From Liolophura sinensis (Eukaryota > Mollusca > Polyplacophora > Chitonida > Chitonidae): DNA of 64,000 bases. Shown in pieces: positions 43,395 through 55,806 of the stretch (position 1 is the first letter of the stretch; the number at the start of each line of letters is the position of its first letter). The stretch is from positions 15,004,001 through 15,068,000 of the forward strand of contig NC_088307.1 in the NCBI RefSeq assembly GCF_032854445.1. The letters run 5' to 3'. The notes under the pieces were generated by a model. The model was not told where the DNA came from and did no database searches. It worked only from the letters and a program-made list of their open reading frames with translations. The position numbers and the translations under genes are program-made.

Positions 43395-43972
43395 GTTAAA
43401 GGAAAAGAAAATATAAAGATGATGCCAAAATCTGATGAAAGAACGTCAAAACTTTTTTGCAAATGTGGTCTTTAATATTTTTTTTTCGGGACAAAAAACG
43501 GTATTTGAAAATATTTTTGTATGGTGGGTATTTGTGACCACCTTTTGGTATTTATCGTCGTTGCATAATAATGTTCTAAAGAAGGATGTGATGCTTGTCT
43601 AATAAATATATTTGAATGTAAATTTGTTGTTTATATCTAAACATATGCATTTCATCTGAATTACAATAATATTTATGAGTATATTAAAAATAGAAATATG
43701 ATCAAAACGCAGGTTGAACACATGTTAGCTGAAAAGACCAAATTCTAGTATTAATATATTTATTAAACTTGTGTTGCTCCCTCATTTATAACATTAATGC
43801 ACAATGACTATATATTCGAAAAGATGGTCCCAAAAACCCAGCATTCAAAAATTATTTTCAAGTCTCTTTTTCTGTTGAAAGAAAAATCGAAAAAAATACT
43901 GAAGACCACATTTACAACTAATTCTTCACACTCTTTCACCTGTAATTTTTTTAACATTTTCTCCACCTTTAA
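43395..43972. mobile_element. Long inverted-repeat element, about 578 bp
   Basis: Arms of about 180 bp (43395-43575 and 43791-43972) are diverged reverse complements. Examples: GTTAAAGG at 43395 pairs with CCTTTAAC ending at 43972; AAATGTGGTCTTTAATATTT pairs with the complement of AATACTGAAGACCACATTTA; GGTGGGTATTTGTGACCACC corresponds to the complement of GGTCCCAAAAACCCAGC. The central spacer of about 215 bp is A+T-rich without coding motifs. It fits a non-autonomous DNA transposon. Target duplication was not resolved. Confidence 0.65.
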
Positions 43973-46900
43973 CTGTATTAAAAATAAATGTCAATGTACA
44001 GAAAAAATATCGACGGACCGACCTGCAGGCAACGTTCCGGCTGGTATTCAATGTATTTAGTATACAGTTTGCCGTATAAGAGAATGCAGTTATATTACAC
44101 ATCAAAGAATTAGTAACATATGGAAGAAAATACCCAAAGAAGTGACACATAAAACGCAGCATGACAATCTTAGTGATGCTTTGCATTCTGAAAAGATTTA
44201 CTAAGTCTTATATATAATCTGTGTTTGAGTGTTCAGTCGTCATGGGACAAAGAAACGTTTGCGAGGAAAGTCAGAAAGCATAATCAGGAATTAGTCAAAG
44301 GACTAAACTTTAAGAGGGCAGATTAACAGGAAATTACCTGCAAATGTACAAACAAACAGATACAGTGTTGGGTCAAGTAGGAAGATGAGAGCATAGGCTG
44401 AGAGTCAAATGAAACGACCACTACACAGTCCTCACTCGGCAACTGTTGGCCAGGGATAATTAAGCCTAAAGTAGACTAATTAACTTTTTTTACAAACAAG
44501 GTACGAAAATATAATTGCCCATTATCATGTCAGGAGGTTTTTCTCTGTGGTACTGCTAGACATCTTGGAGAGGAGAAAAATCTCTCGCCTTGTAGAACAA
44601 TACAGACGGAACAGTTGCAGCAAGAGCCGGGGAATTGCACGATTTGCCCTCCTATCTGACTGTGTCTGATAACATTTGTGGCTCAAATGGTCAAATAAAT
44701 ATTAAAATGTTTTTAGTAGATTAGATGGACCACCAAGACAGATGCTCACCGAGGGAATGACCTGTTTGTAATATAATGGCAGGTATGAAAAGGCTTTAGT
44801 TCTGTTTGCATAAGGAAGGCTAACTCTCTATAGTTCAGGCGCCCTTATACTTCCAGGAAGATCACTGAATACTTTATACCTTTGCTTTTTTAAGTTGTTT
44901 GGTGGTTTGTGCTAAAAGTCGTTTTGACTACTGATCTGGAACGTCCATATTGGTTGACGACTGGTGTACGAATGTCTGTTTCCACGCACAGATTCTCAGC
45001 TTACTACCGCCACCCTGGAACAAGTAATCCTTAATACTTATCCAAACCTCTATACAATAATAAAGTAATCGATCACCAGGGCTAGTAACTGTAAATACAC
45101 TTTAATGTTTTTTGTGCTTTCCTGATCTTTCTGCATATTAAATTCATGTCACATATTTCAACTTATTGTAGTATTTAAGAATTAAGGAGAGTCGGCAAGA
45201 CATTTGTCGGGGATATTTTTTCTCAACGTTTAAAAAATATTTTATCATAATATAAGAATTGTGTCTATAACCGGACATGTACATGAGTTCATTCACCTTG
45301 GACAAAACTTCATAAGTAATTTTTCTCGTAACATATTTTCGTGTCCAGGTTATAACGTCATAAGGCGACGTAATTTAGGAGAAAAGTTACGAGAGTCTGA
45401 CTAGGGATGTTTGTGAAAGTGGGACAAGAACAAGTATGTGTCGTTTGCACGTAGCTTTGTTCATTTTGTTATTAATGATCTCTGTACACATAAACATTTG
45501 ATGTCCACACCGGCAAACAAACGAAAAAGAAAATATCCAGCATTGTTAGGCCTGCATCCAATTGAAGTTTTGTTGATATAATAATGTTTTAAAAATAATT
45601 TTAAAGGTATATACTGTACAAGGATCCAATATATCGGATAATAAAATTACAGCAGAAAATTAATTTTTGTTTAACATAAGTGCAAAAGGTTTAGAGGTCT
45701 TGGCCTGAGGGATAAATGAACCAGATCTTTGTTAAGCATTGATTGTAATCTAATGACGTATGTGTGTAAGACTTACGTGTGACTAGAATTAACTTCCTCC
45801 TGCTATATCAGAGCATTTAAACCGACAAACCCAAGCCGAATGTGCCACACAGGGAGTGCGGTGAGAAAAGTAAACAAGTCTTATAAGGCCCGTGGAACCG
45901 GAGGGCTGGAGACAGGGAGTTGAAGGGCATCCAGATTTGGCCGCCTCAGTGAACACATGTATTTTTAAGTTGGAAAAAAAAACTGACGAAAGTTAGCAAT
46001 TTGAAACAGCTGCAATATGCTATCATGGTTTCATTGCTCGACCTTTTTCTTGTCAGTTTAAAACAACACATCTGTCAGCTTACAGAAAAACTCCATTTGA
46101 GTCAAGCTACATTGTAAATAAATTAAACATTTTTTTTTATTTTGAAAACACAATAGGTGCTACAATGAGTACATTACTATGTCTGAACAAATGAACACCT
46201 GGTGAAAGGAAACTCTTTTCATTACATTTTACTGATCTTCAAACTTTATATCTTAATATCTGCATAAATATTCGATTTGTTTGAGAGCGTTGCGTATGAG
46301 GTTGTCATCCATTATTTATGGTCCCATTGCCCTCCATCATAAATTATATGATAATTTCCTTTATAATGCTTTTATAATACATTATCCATAGAAAGGAAGA
46401 TCGTATTTGGTTTATAAGACTTATAAGTCGCTTTCAATCTATCATATTGTTTACGTGTGCAATCCACGAGCGAACGTTGTGGGAATCTTCGCGCTGCCTC
46501 ATTTGCATTTTATCTCGTCGGGCGAACAGTTTAGATCAGTGACTGATTTCCACGTATATTTCTTTAAACTGACATTTTTCGGGAAAATATGCAACTCATT
46601 TTTCTGACGTTTGAGTCCAGCCCACTGGTTAATCCTCAGCTGACGGTGGTGGTGGGAGGGGGGAGGGGGGGTAGAACCACTGGCAGTGTGAGTCACTCGG
46701 GCTTCCCATATCTTTAAACCAGATTGCAGTCGTAAATGTGAAATAACGTGTTAAACATCAATGTAAAATAATAAAATATAAAAACAAACAATGAATACAT
46801 ACAAAAAATAAATAACTGATCTTTACAGATTAATTATCGACTACAACCTGTTCGTAGGCATCTATCGTAAAAGAGAAAAATGGATAAATTCAATAACTTT

Positions 46901-49900
46901 TTGGACTTGTGTGATTATATTTACGCATGAATACTGAATAGGTACACGTGCCCGTTTACGCATGAATACTGAATAGGTACACGTGCCCGTTTTGGAATCA
47001 CACTTATATGATGTGTACTAATCTCGTCTATGTACAATTAGCCACGGGCAGTAGTCTGATCAAACAGCATCACATGGCACATGCACCTGACCTGAGGTGG
47101 GGTGTGTGGCGAACAAAAACAAACGAGGGCACATATCTACAGATAGCGATATCACAAAGGCCAACTCGTCTGCATTCCTCGTGTCGCCTAACATCAAGGA
47201 CAATCCGTTCACCTGTCATTCAGGCCTCGCGGGCGCCGACAGGCCGATGGTTGTGGTGCGCAGAGCAAGGTACAGGTTGTTTATCAGCTAAGCGATCAAA
47301 CCGTTTTTCAGAAAGTCCTATCTCTTTCTTCTCCAAGAATATGCCCCTCTCCTTCTCACTGTTTCTTGCTGCCATCGAGCTTGATAGCGACTGTCGAGCA
47401 GCTAGACGCAATGGAAACTTTCATCATACCAATACACGAAGAATGCTGTTTTTGTACCATCTTTTTCCTCACTCACCAAGAATGTTCTATCCTTATCTTT
47501 GAGCCACTAAAACATGATACAATCTAGAACAAGTCTTTTTTTCCGAAAAGAATAAGCAAATATTAGTGGTGGTGGGGGTGGGGTGGGGTGAAGTGTCAGT
47601 AAAGTGTCAAAAGTTTGCTCTATACTGCGTTGTTAATAAAAGAATAAAGTAATATTTTCAAGTCCAAATAAATACCTTGAATGGTCTTGAACAATGTACC
47701 TTTTTTCATGTAACGTATATCTATTTTTTGCTCTCAACAAAATAAACAATTTTTAAAAAAAAAAAGTATTCCAGATCAGTTCCGTTCTTGTTTACCTTCA
47801 GTTGACATCGAGCAAAGTCTTTGTACATCTAGTTCATCATAAAAAAGAAACATTTTGTAAATATGCACTGGATTTTATCTTGAAATCCTTTATCCAGAGC
47901 CGCGTTAGTTTTATCACTATAGCTAAGAAAGTAACATTAAAATACAGTACAGTATTACTGTTTTAAATCTATACTTCAGTAGAGCTATTCACGGTTTACA
48001 TCGTATTTGTTTACTAGTATTTTGTACATGAAAGCCCCTCTAACTACGGAACAAGAGCTGGATGCCTTAACCGATCCTGCCTCAGTGATAGAGACACCAT
48101 CTGGGATACAGACGAGTCGTCTGTTGCAATCTCTGCTTGCAGACGACTGGTCTCATTGGGAATGATATAGAACTATCATCAGTTGAGACCGGAGTTAATT
48201 AATGCTCCGTAACACAGTGTACTCGAGGTGAGGCCCGCTTGTCAACACATATTGCTGATAATGGCTGATGAGACGCAATTGTGGAGCGAGCTCGGCGTCC
48301 GTGCGGTTCACGTGACCCCCATGAAGCCCGTAGACCACGAAGTGTCCTAACTTAGTACGTGGTTCGTGACTGAAACACTTATTAAGTTGATATCGTTTAT
48401 ACCGTTACTTTTCTTTTTCTTTTGTATTTCCGTTCGTTGCAGCGAGTTTTCCTAAACAGGATCATGCGCAATATCACAGGTCTTGTAAAAAAAAAATCTC
48501 GCGTTACCTGAAGTGCAGCGGGCAGTAGCCCTGTGATACTTTTCAAACAAGTTTACAGTATAATGTATTGCAAAGTGAAAATAGTTTCAACATGAGGACG
48601 TAGACGACTTTGGATTGGCTAGACAGTTCACGGTACACACAGACGTCTGAACGAATGTCAGGTGATAGCCAGTCAGAATCCGATAATGCTTCTTCTCTAA
48701 GCATAATCGCTTGTTGATTTTATTCCGGGCAGTGCCGGTAGTGCACTGTAAACTGCACTAAAACTTAACTCCAAGCTTACGTTGTCCTTGTTTTTTTTAT
48801 TTGGTGAATCCAGTATGGCAATATAATATCTGACTGACTTGATAAACGGCAAATTGTCATGTTTACCTCTATTTTAGAGGAGTATCTCACTGGTATAGAA
48901 AACGCGGTCCGCCATGCTGACAACAATTAAGGTCATCCAGGCCTGGCTCAGCTAGTCGCGACCCTCCGTCTAAACAATCGACTGTCATTCAGAATGCAAG
49001 GTGATCCGTGATCGCAATCAGAGGGAGGGGTAGTTTTCCACCTTGCCGTATGCAGTTCAACCCACGATTAACAATGGTTGTATTTAGAAACGTATCTATA
49101 TCGGTGACGGAGTGAAGCAGTGCATTTCTCACTGCGTCTCAATTACGCAATGTGTTAGACGAAATAATACAACGTGTTATTTTTAATCATACGAAGGCCG
49201 CTTCACGAAAGCTTAAATGGTCAAAGGGTTTTGAATTTGAAGCATTTGTTAATTCTTGTAGCGATGCGCATTATTTCGAAACACTACCCGCCTTCAAAAA
49301 GATTGTCACAGGAAACTAAAGTTTCTTGGAAAGTGAAATGCCTACTGTTCATCTGATGAAGCCCGCGTTTTATGCCATTACCATGTTACAGTACAGAGAT
49401 AATGCAATTAAAAGATTCTCGATGTGACATCTCACGGTAAATTTGGGATAAATAGAAATCGGATAACTGTCTTAAGATATAGAGATCATCTTTTCTACTA
49501 AAGTATTCCACTTACACCATAATTAGAAGCATACAGTGGAGGTTCTGATATGACTACATGGATGCGAGTGCGAATTAATGGTGTGGTCGATATTACTCTA
49601 TGAATACAGAGACAAGTTACAATCACTATACACTCGCCTCCCAGAGCAACGCAGTGTACTGTCGAAAGGAGCCGGTCATGACGAGGCTGCCGCTTGATGA
49701 ACTCTGACAATCCCGCAGAGGAAAGTTTCTCCTGCACTTTGTATCAGGGCAAGCGTAGCAGGCAACTGTTGGAGCACTGACGCTATCCAGATGGCCAGTT
49801 TCGCCAGGCCAGTTTAAATGTTTGCTCTCAATGAGCGGAATTATTTCCCCCTCGTGTTTCCCGTCGGCACAGGTCCCATCATACAATCTGGGGCTGGCTT

Positions 49901-50452
49901 GTATGAGCCCAGTTCCTGCAACTCGGACCATCATATTGCTATAATGTTACAGCTACAGTCCATAAACACCCAAGTGACTACACATTACAAAGGTATTTAT
50001 CTTATCACTCAGAACTGTACAACAAACACTGAGACTCAAGTCCCAAGTGGATGTCGACGTATTCCGAACAGCTGGTTCCCATATACACAGAAAAGCCGTA
50101 CACACAGTTTATGAGACTAAAAGTTTCTTTTCATAGTGTAATTTATATTGCCTTTTTCGATGGTTGTTTCTGGACAAACTTATATTATTGTCTCGTATTG
50201 TCGAACAGCATAACGAACTCTCAAAACAGACACACAGACAGATAAGCAGCAGAATATAAAACGGCGTCCTTCATTAAAAGTATTTATAACCATGTCTAGC
50301 CAACAAAGCACATTAACACTGCTACACTTTTGCGGTCATACGCAGTTGATTGAAGGTGAATCGAACGTTTTTAGACAATAAATTTTTGGTTTATATATTA
50401 AAAACTACAACAGAAACCCACTGAAATAGGCAGAGCTCAACTACCAAGCCCA
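43973..50452. other. Long non-coding stretch
   Basis: No coding exon could be supported. The 164-codon plus ORF at 47008-47502 overlaps other-frame ORFs, has no motif and lacks splice context. The minus ORF at 49934-49626 contains a Cys-rich phrase (VACYACPDTKCRRNFPLRDC) but no recognised domain. 48040-48350 and 48890-49010 are richer in G+C than the surroundings. Confidence 0.35.
46921..46990. repeat. Exact 35-bp tandem duplication
   Basis: TTACGCATGAATACTGAATA followed by GGTACACGTGCCCGT occurs twice back to back with no differences. It is either a very recent event or an assembly duplication. Confidence 0.95.
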
Positions 50453-51139
50453 CAGATGACTGAGTGTAGGACACATTTCCCCCTGGACATATTCACCCCA
50501 CACATTTTCCCTTCTGAACATTTTCCCCTCCAGGACATTTTCCCCTCTCTATGTGTGAATAGAATCTTGTGGTCCGTCCTTCATTATCCATAGTCAAGAC
50601 TGGATCTTAATCATTAAAACACTTAAAATATTTACAAACTGGAAAGTTTTGGCAAAAACTTGCAACAGTTTTTTCCATGTGTAGCATTCAGTTCAATTAA
50701 ATCAACACTTTGTAAGACAATCAGTCGATACAACGTAGGCCTTATATGGGAAAAGGACAGTAGACAAAATAAACGGAAAGTTTATTCATGATAAATAGAT
50801 GTTTTATTATTTGGAACAACAGGCTGAGAACAAGTATTGTTTCTCAGTTTCTCAGTGAAATACATTATAGTACATAGTTCAATCTTCACCATATGAAGAC
50901 AAATACCTGAATTTTGTGAATACGTAGAAAAATTGCTTATTTTGACCCCTTGGGCTACTCACAACAAGACACCTCACTTAGAAGATCATATTTATATTTG
51001 CCACTGATCATATATACATGAACATATATAGGGAGGGGAAAATGGTTTGAGGGGAATGTGTCCAGAGGAATGTCTGTGTGGGGAATGTCGGGGGGCGGGT
51101 TATGTCCGGGAGGGAAAATGTCCGTACCCCCAGATGACT
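50453..51139. mobile_element. Foldback element, 669 bp, with 9-bp target duplication
   Basis: The direct repeat CAGATGACT (50453-50461 and 51131-51139) flanks an element from 50462 to 51130. Its ends are inverted arrays of a degenerate motif GGGGAAAATGTCC: left GAGTGTAGGACACATTTCCC and three further ATTTTCCC copies; right GGAGGGAAAATGTCCGTACC with GGGGAATGTGTCC and GGGGAATGTCGG copies. The A+T-rich interior has no transposase motif. A 9-bp duplication is most often seen with Mutator-like transposases; 8 bp would point to hAT. Confidence 0.75.
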
Positions 51140-52335
51140 ATATGACAGTGTATAAACACAATGTTAGTTAGTTCTGAATAAATGCATAATAACGAGGGCT
51201 CTATCTAACCGAACGGTCTGATTAAGTATATGATGATTTCTGTTAACTTAGGGCCAAGTTGTGTGTATTCTAGCAGCTTCCTATAAGGCAAAGCTGTTGA
51301 GTATATATGTAGTGAAATGGTCTTGTGCAAAATACGAGCACTTTTTCCTTTTCTTTTTGAAGGCTTGTACTAGTTAACCCCAAGTCTATCCACTCAGAAC
51401 AAAACTGCTTGCTTGTCTATCTATCTTCACAAGTAAGCTTGGCAGGCTTGTAGGCTCAGACCAACACTTGCTCTCGCTGTGTTCACCCGAAGTTTCTAAT
51501 AGCTGTCTAAACATACCAGCATTCCACTGCGCTGTTTCTCATGCGCGTCAAGTGCGCAAATCCATTTTAAACGAGACTAGAACTAAGACTTCCGCTTTGA
51601 TGTTCCGAAAGCTAGTGTTTCCAAGGCAACGATTAATGAACACTTGCGCAATCTATTTCAAAGTTTTGAGAGTTTTTGTTTTGTCAGAAAACTTGTAAAT
51701 AAACTTCGCTGGCAAGTTCTGGTTCCACTACTGCTGGTTTCGAAGCTTCCGAGGAATGAACAGCATTGTTTGCACTTGTCTCTTTCTACTCTAAACTTTC
51801 TTCTCCCGTCAGAGGCAAAGCAAATCTGACTGAAACCGCCCAGAAAAATGACGGCTGCCATTTCTCAGTGTGCCATTTTGTTTTTTTGTGAGCCGACCGG
51901 GTGACACATCAAGCCAGAATTTTTAATAAATAAATCATTCAATTAAAGGACGTCCACTGACTACGCCAGAAGCACTAATATTTGATTTCTTAAAAAATTT
52001 AGAAGGCTTCAGACATGAGCTAAACATTTCTAAAGCCTTGTAAAGTAACTCTTTAATATTTATTTATTAATTACTTTAGGATTGTATTTGTACAGTTTGT
52101 AAACAAAATTATTGAAATGGACTCTTATTCTTACCTTTTTGAACACTTCGCATGCCCAACATTTTTAAATCTTGGAGCACATTTTTATTTGTCTATTTGA
52201 AGTTGCCATTAACCTTACTAAATGTCTAACACATTTGTTCCAAGCAATCAAAATTCTTCTGTTAAATATCAACTTACTGATAAGCGTTTTATGCCTTGTT
52301 CATTTTCCATGGGTTTGATCAGTTTTCCATAAGTC

Positions 52336-52452
52336 TGGTGGTGAGTTGGAAAGTCTGCCAGCAACCTGTGGTTTCCTCCCACCATAATGCAGGCCACCGT
52401 CGTATAAGTGAAACATTCTTGAGTACGAAGTAAAAGTCCGATCAATAAATAC
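52336..52452 (+). mobile_element. SINE family A, internally deleted
   Basis: AAAGTCTGCCAGCAACCTG runs straight into GGTTTCCTCCCACCATAATG, skipping about 25 bases found in other copies. GTGAAACATTCTTGAGTACG and a short AATAAATA tail follow. Confidence 0.8.
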
Positions 52453-52739
52453 TAGAATCCAACAATAAAAAGCGAAGGTAGTTTTTAAATTTAGTTATCG
52501 ATCCACAGACACTCACATATTTTTTTGTTTTCTTTTACCTTTAGGATAAATCTCGTTTGAAACGCCCGTATTCGCATCAAGTTAGGAAAGCAATCATATT
52601 AAACAATTTGACCACCTTTAATGCAAACATTTCATACCGAGATACTACGTATGTGAAAAAACAGAGATTAACAAAACAGCTGCTGTTAAGAAAACAGTGT
52701 CAAAAGTGACTAGTGACTTTTCATTCAGGATATAATGTG

Positions 52740-53230
52740 TGGCTACTTTGAGTAAAGCCCCACACATGCTATGATTTAACGTCTCACCCAGAGATAATCC
52801 TGTCACCCTTTATCCCACAACCCTCAAGCATTGCTCCTGACGGTAAGGCGAGACTTGTAATCACCACACCATATGGTCAAGCACATGTCGGAGAGGTCAA
52901 GCCGTCAGAATGACCAGAGAAGGTGCCACAGAGATGCCAAACCCATCAGACGTCAGGCGACTAAGTCCTTATCGGATCAAATGCAACCATGAAGTTTGGT
53001 GACCGGCAGAGACAACATTTCACAAACGACATCAACATCAAAGCCATTAAGCTAGATCGTGGCAGCCCGATTAGCTTCATAAAAAGACATAGTCTATGTA
53101 AATGAGTTTTCTATGGGAGGCGGTAGGATCTTATGTAGATGATTATGACTCAATTAGAGATCAGTTGATGATATATCGCCAGTCGATCATCTCATTCATC
53201 TTACATATCAAGTACATTTAGTATGCTGCA
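52740..53230. other. Moderate-G+C non-coding block, possible regulatory element
   Basis: No ORF, but the composition is more even than the flanking A+T-rich DNA. It contains homeodomain-like ATTA cores (GATTAGCTTC, CTCAATTAGAG) and a GATA-like CTTATCGG. Enhancer function for Prrx is inference from position only. Confidence 0.2.
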
Positions 53231-54533
53231 TGAGGTCCGCTTTGGAAAATATCAATGGAGGTTGTTATGTATCAACACACAAAGCTAAATTACCTAATCA
53301 CACGCACTTTTGCTTTGTGGTTGTTTAATTAGGTTACACAAAAATTTGCATTAAATACTTGCTTAAAATTTACCGCTTATTTGATTCCTATGTTAAATAA
53401 ATTACCCAAGTACTTAATCAAAATTCAAAGGCAAAGAAATATAAATTCGTTTCTTTCTGCAAATTTCCAAATGAGTATTGGTTTATAGATAAATTTTTCT
53501 TACATTCTTTTTACATCCCAAAAACGTTTTAGCCTGATAACCAATGACATTTACATGTAGCGTATATGTTTTGACACTGAAACGTTCATGTCGCAAAAAG
53601 GTGGTAAAACATTATTTATTGTGGTATCCACAGTGAACAGGAAGTGATGTATTTCTGGGGTTAAGTTTCGTTCATAGACCATGGAAAATATCATTGCCGT
53701 ATCGCAGGCGATAATCAAAATTCGGAGGGAAAGGGTCTGTGTATTGATGATTGGCCATTTAAAGTGTTAGTCTGGGGTCGGTCGTTAACTGGCCATTCCA
53801 GACGATGAAGGTAATGGGGAGTGGTGTGAGGGCAGGATGGTCAGCTGGTGGGCGGAGGTTGGTTAGTGAGTTGTGGAGAGTGTTGCTGGAATTGATGATG
53901 CTAGTTTGGTCAGTGACAAGATGGTGGAATGCCCACATGAGCAGAAATGCTTAGTGTTATAGTGGGCTATCCTGAATGACCGCAAAGGAAGGTGTAGGGT
54001 GGTTAGAGCACAGGATTTCTGTCAGCGGTCCATTTACATTTGTCTGCATAAAATAACTGTGCAGATCTGACCTACCATGTTCACATTACTAACCGGTCGT
54101 TCACGGCTGCAATGCATGTACTTTTTCCACAGGTGAATAAAGTAAACATTAACATTAAAATATTGGAATATTCGTGAGTGAGCATGCAGTGAAAACTGTA
54201 CATAAAACAAATTTGAGTAGAAGATCAAGGACAGAATAAAAGCGATCTGCTGGGTTAAATTTTTTGTCATACAACCTTAATATGTTGTTTTCCTGCACAG
54301 ACCAGGAATCTGCTGGTCGAACATCCTCGAGGCCTGGTCCCTTTGCATTGTTTTAATGAAATTGTATGTTAAATGAGACGGCAACACAGCATATTGAGTA
54401 ATTCTAGACCAGTGACATTTAATAAATTGCAATTAACATCACAACATTTTTTACCTAATTCTGCTTAAGCCATTGTGCAAGGGTAATTTGCTGATATTTA
54501 AGCATTTACGTGAACAGTTAGAATAAATGGGGC

Positions 54534-54720
54534 CTTGAGTACGGCATAAAACACCAATCAAATAAATAAATAAATTTGATTGTTGTGTAACGCCGCATTC
54601 AATAATTGTTCACTTATACGATAGCGATTAGCTTGATGGGTGAAGTAAACCGGAGTGCCCAGGGTAAACCACCCACTTATGGTAAGCTACTTAAAAACTC
54701 CATAGATAGTAGCTCTGCTT
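54534..54720. mobile_element. Two SINE family A fragments, tail to tail
   Basis: 54534-54575 is a plus-strand tail (GAGTACGGCATAAAACACC then AATAAATAAAT). It joins a minus-strand copy from TTTGATTGTTGTGTAACGCC through TTCACTTATACGATAGCG to GTAAACCACCC near 54670. The second copy is strongly diverged. They probably arose by insertion of one SINE next to another's tail. Confidence 0.6.
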
Positions 54721-55024
54721 GCTCTTGTGTGATGGTGCATAGGGCCATTGTTGGCACACTCCACTCAAGCACCGGAGTCAATCTGCGACTGACCAACAAG
54801 GGATCAAACTTAATCCAGCTCTCACTTTATCGGTGAAACTTTACGTCAAAAGATTGATATACCAATGGCGTTTGTTTACTACAGGAACTACGATTTCACC
54901 CACCTGTATAGCTGACTGCTACGTAAAAATACGAAGAAAGCGAATGCGCGGGGCATTATGGCCGTTATTTCCCCCGATTTACCTCAAACTTAATGAACTC
55001 AGTGTCGTCCATAAAAGTGTGAAA

Positions 55025-55291
55025 TTTATTTATTTATTTGATTGGGTGTTTTACGCCGTACTCAAGAATATTTCACTTATACGACGGGGGCCAGCATTAT
55101 GGTGGGTGGAAACCGGGCAGAGCCCGGGGGAAACCCACGACTATCCGGAGGTTTCGGTCAGACCTTCCCACGAACGGCCGAAGAGGAAGCCAGCATGAGC
55201 TGAACTTGAACTCACAGCGACCGCATTGGTGAGAGACTCCTGGGTCATTACGCTGCGCCAGCGCGCTAACCAACTGAGCCATGGAGGCCCC
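55025..55291 (-). mobile_element. SINE family A, full length
   Basis: On the minus strand it starts GGGGCCTCCATGGCTCAGTT (tRNA-like A box TGGCTCAGTTGGTTAGCG), then GAGTTCAAGTTCAGCTC (B box), the conserved CCCACCATAATGCTGGCCCC region, GAATATT...TACGGCGTAAAACACCC and an AAATAAATAAAT tail. Flanks AAGTGTGAA (55015-55023) and AACTGTGAA (55292-55300) form a 9-bp target duplication with one mismatch. Confidence 0.92.
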
Positions 55292-55577
55292 AACTGTGAA
55301 GTCGTATGTTAAGAAATAACTTACGATGTTATGTGACGTGTTATGATATTCTTTATTTACACGAACTCGAAAATGGTGATACTCCTGTAACTGTTGATCA
55401 AGAACACTCACCAGCTGCTCAAAAGTGTATTTTGTGTAGGTCTCCATTCGCTTTGACCAGAGACCAGTTGTTCGAAAGTGACTTAGCCAATACTCGTTTG
55501 AAGTCATATTTTATATACAAGATTTTAGCCAAATTCAACAAACAATCCAGTTGTCCAACGTCAAAGTATAACATTAG

Positions 55578-55798
55578 TATTTATTTATTTATTTGATTGG
55601 AGTATTACGCCGTACTCAAGAATATTTCACTGATACGACGGCGGCCAGTATTATGGTGGGTGGAAACCGGGCAGAGCCTGAGGGAAACCCACGACCATCA
55701 GCCTATTGCTGGCAGACCGCAGAGGACTTGAACTCACAGCGACCGCATTGGTGATCACGCTGCGCTAGCGCGCTAACCAACTGAGCCACGGAGGCCCC
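55578..55798 (-). mobile_element. SINE family A, near full length, with exact target duplication
   Basis: Same orientation as the neighbour at 55025. Head GGGGCCTCCGTGGCTCAGTT with intact A box; B box GTTCAAGTCC at the expected distance; about 45 bases are deleted between head and 3' domain compared with its neighbour. It is flanked by exact TATAACAT at 55567-55574 and 55799-55806, although about three bases lie between the left copy and the tail. Confidence 0.92.
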
Positions 55799-55806
55799 TA
55801 TAACAT

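Noticed and set aside
47008-47502. 164-codon plus ORF
   Set aside because: Overlapped by ORFs in other frames, no motif, and no splice signals of note.
49626-49934. Minus ORF with a Cys-rich phrase (VACYACPDTKC)
   Set aside because: Only a few cysteines with no known spacing; no splice structure or neighbouring exon found. Not enough to call.
54833-55198. 121-codon plus ORF and overlapping ORFs on both strands
   Set aside because: Most of it is SINE sequence; similar peptides occur wherever that SINE lies in frame.
55240-55291. tRNA gene
   Set aside because: The A and B boxes belong to the SINE head; the fold lacks a proper acceptor stem and the element continues into the SINE body.
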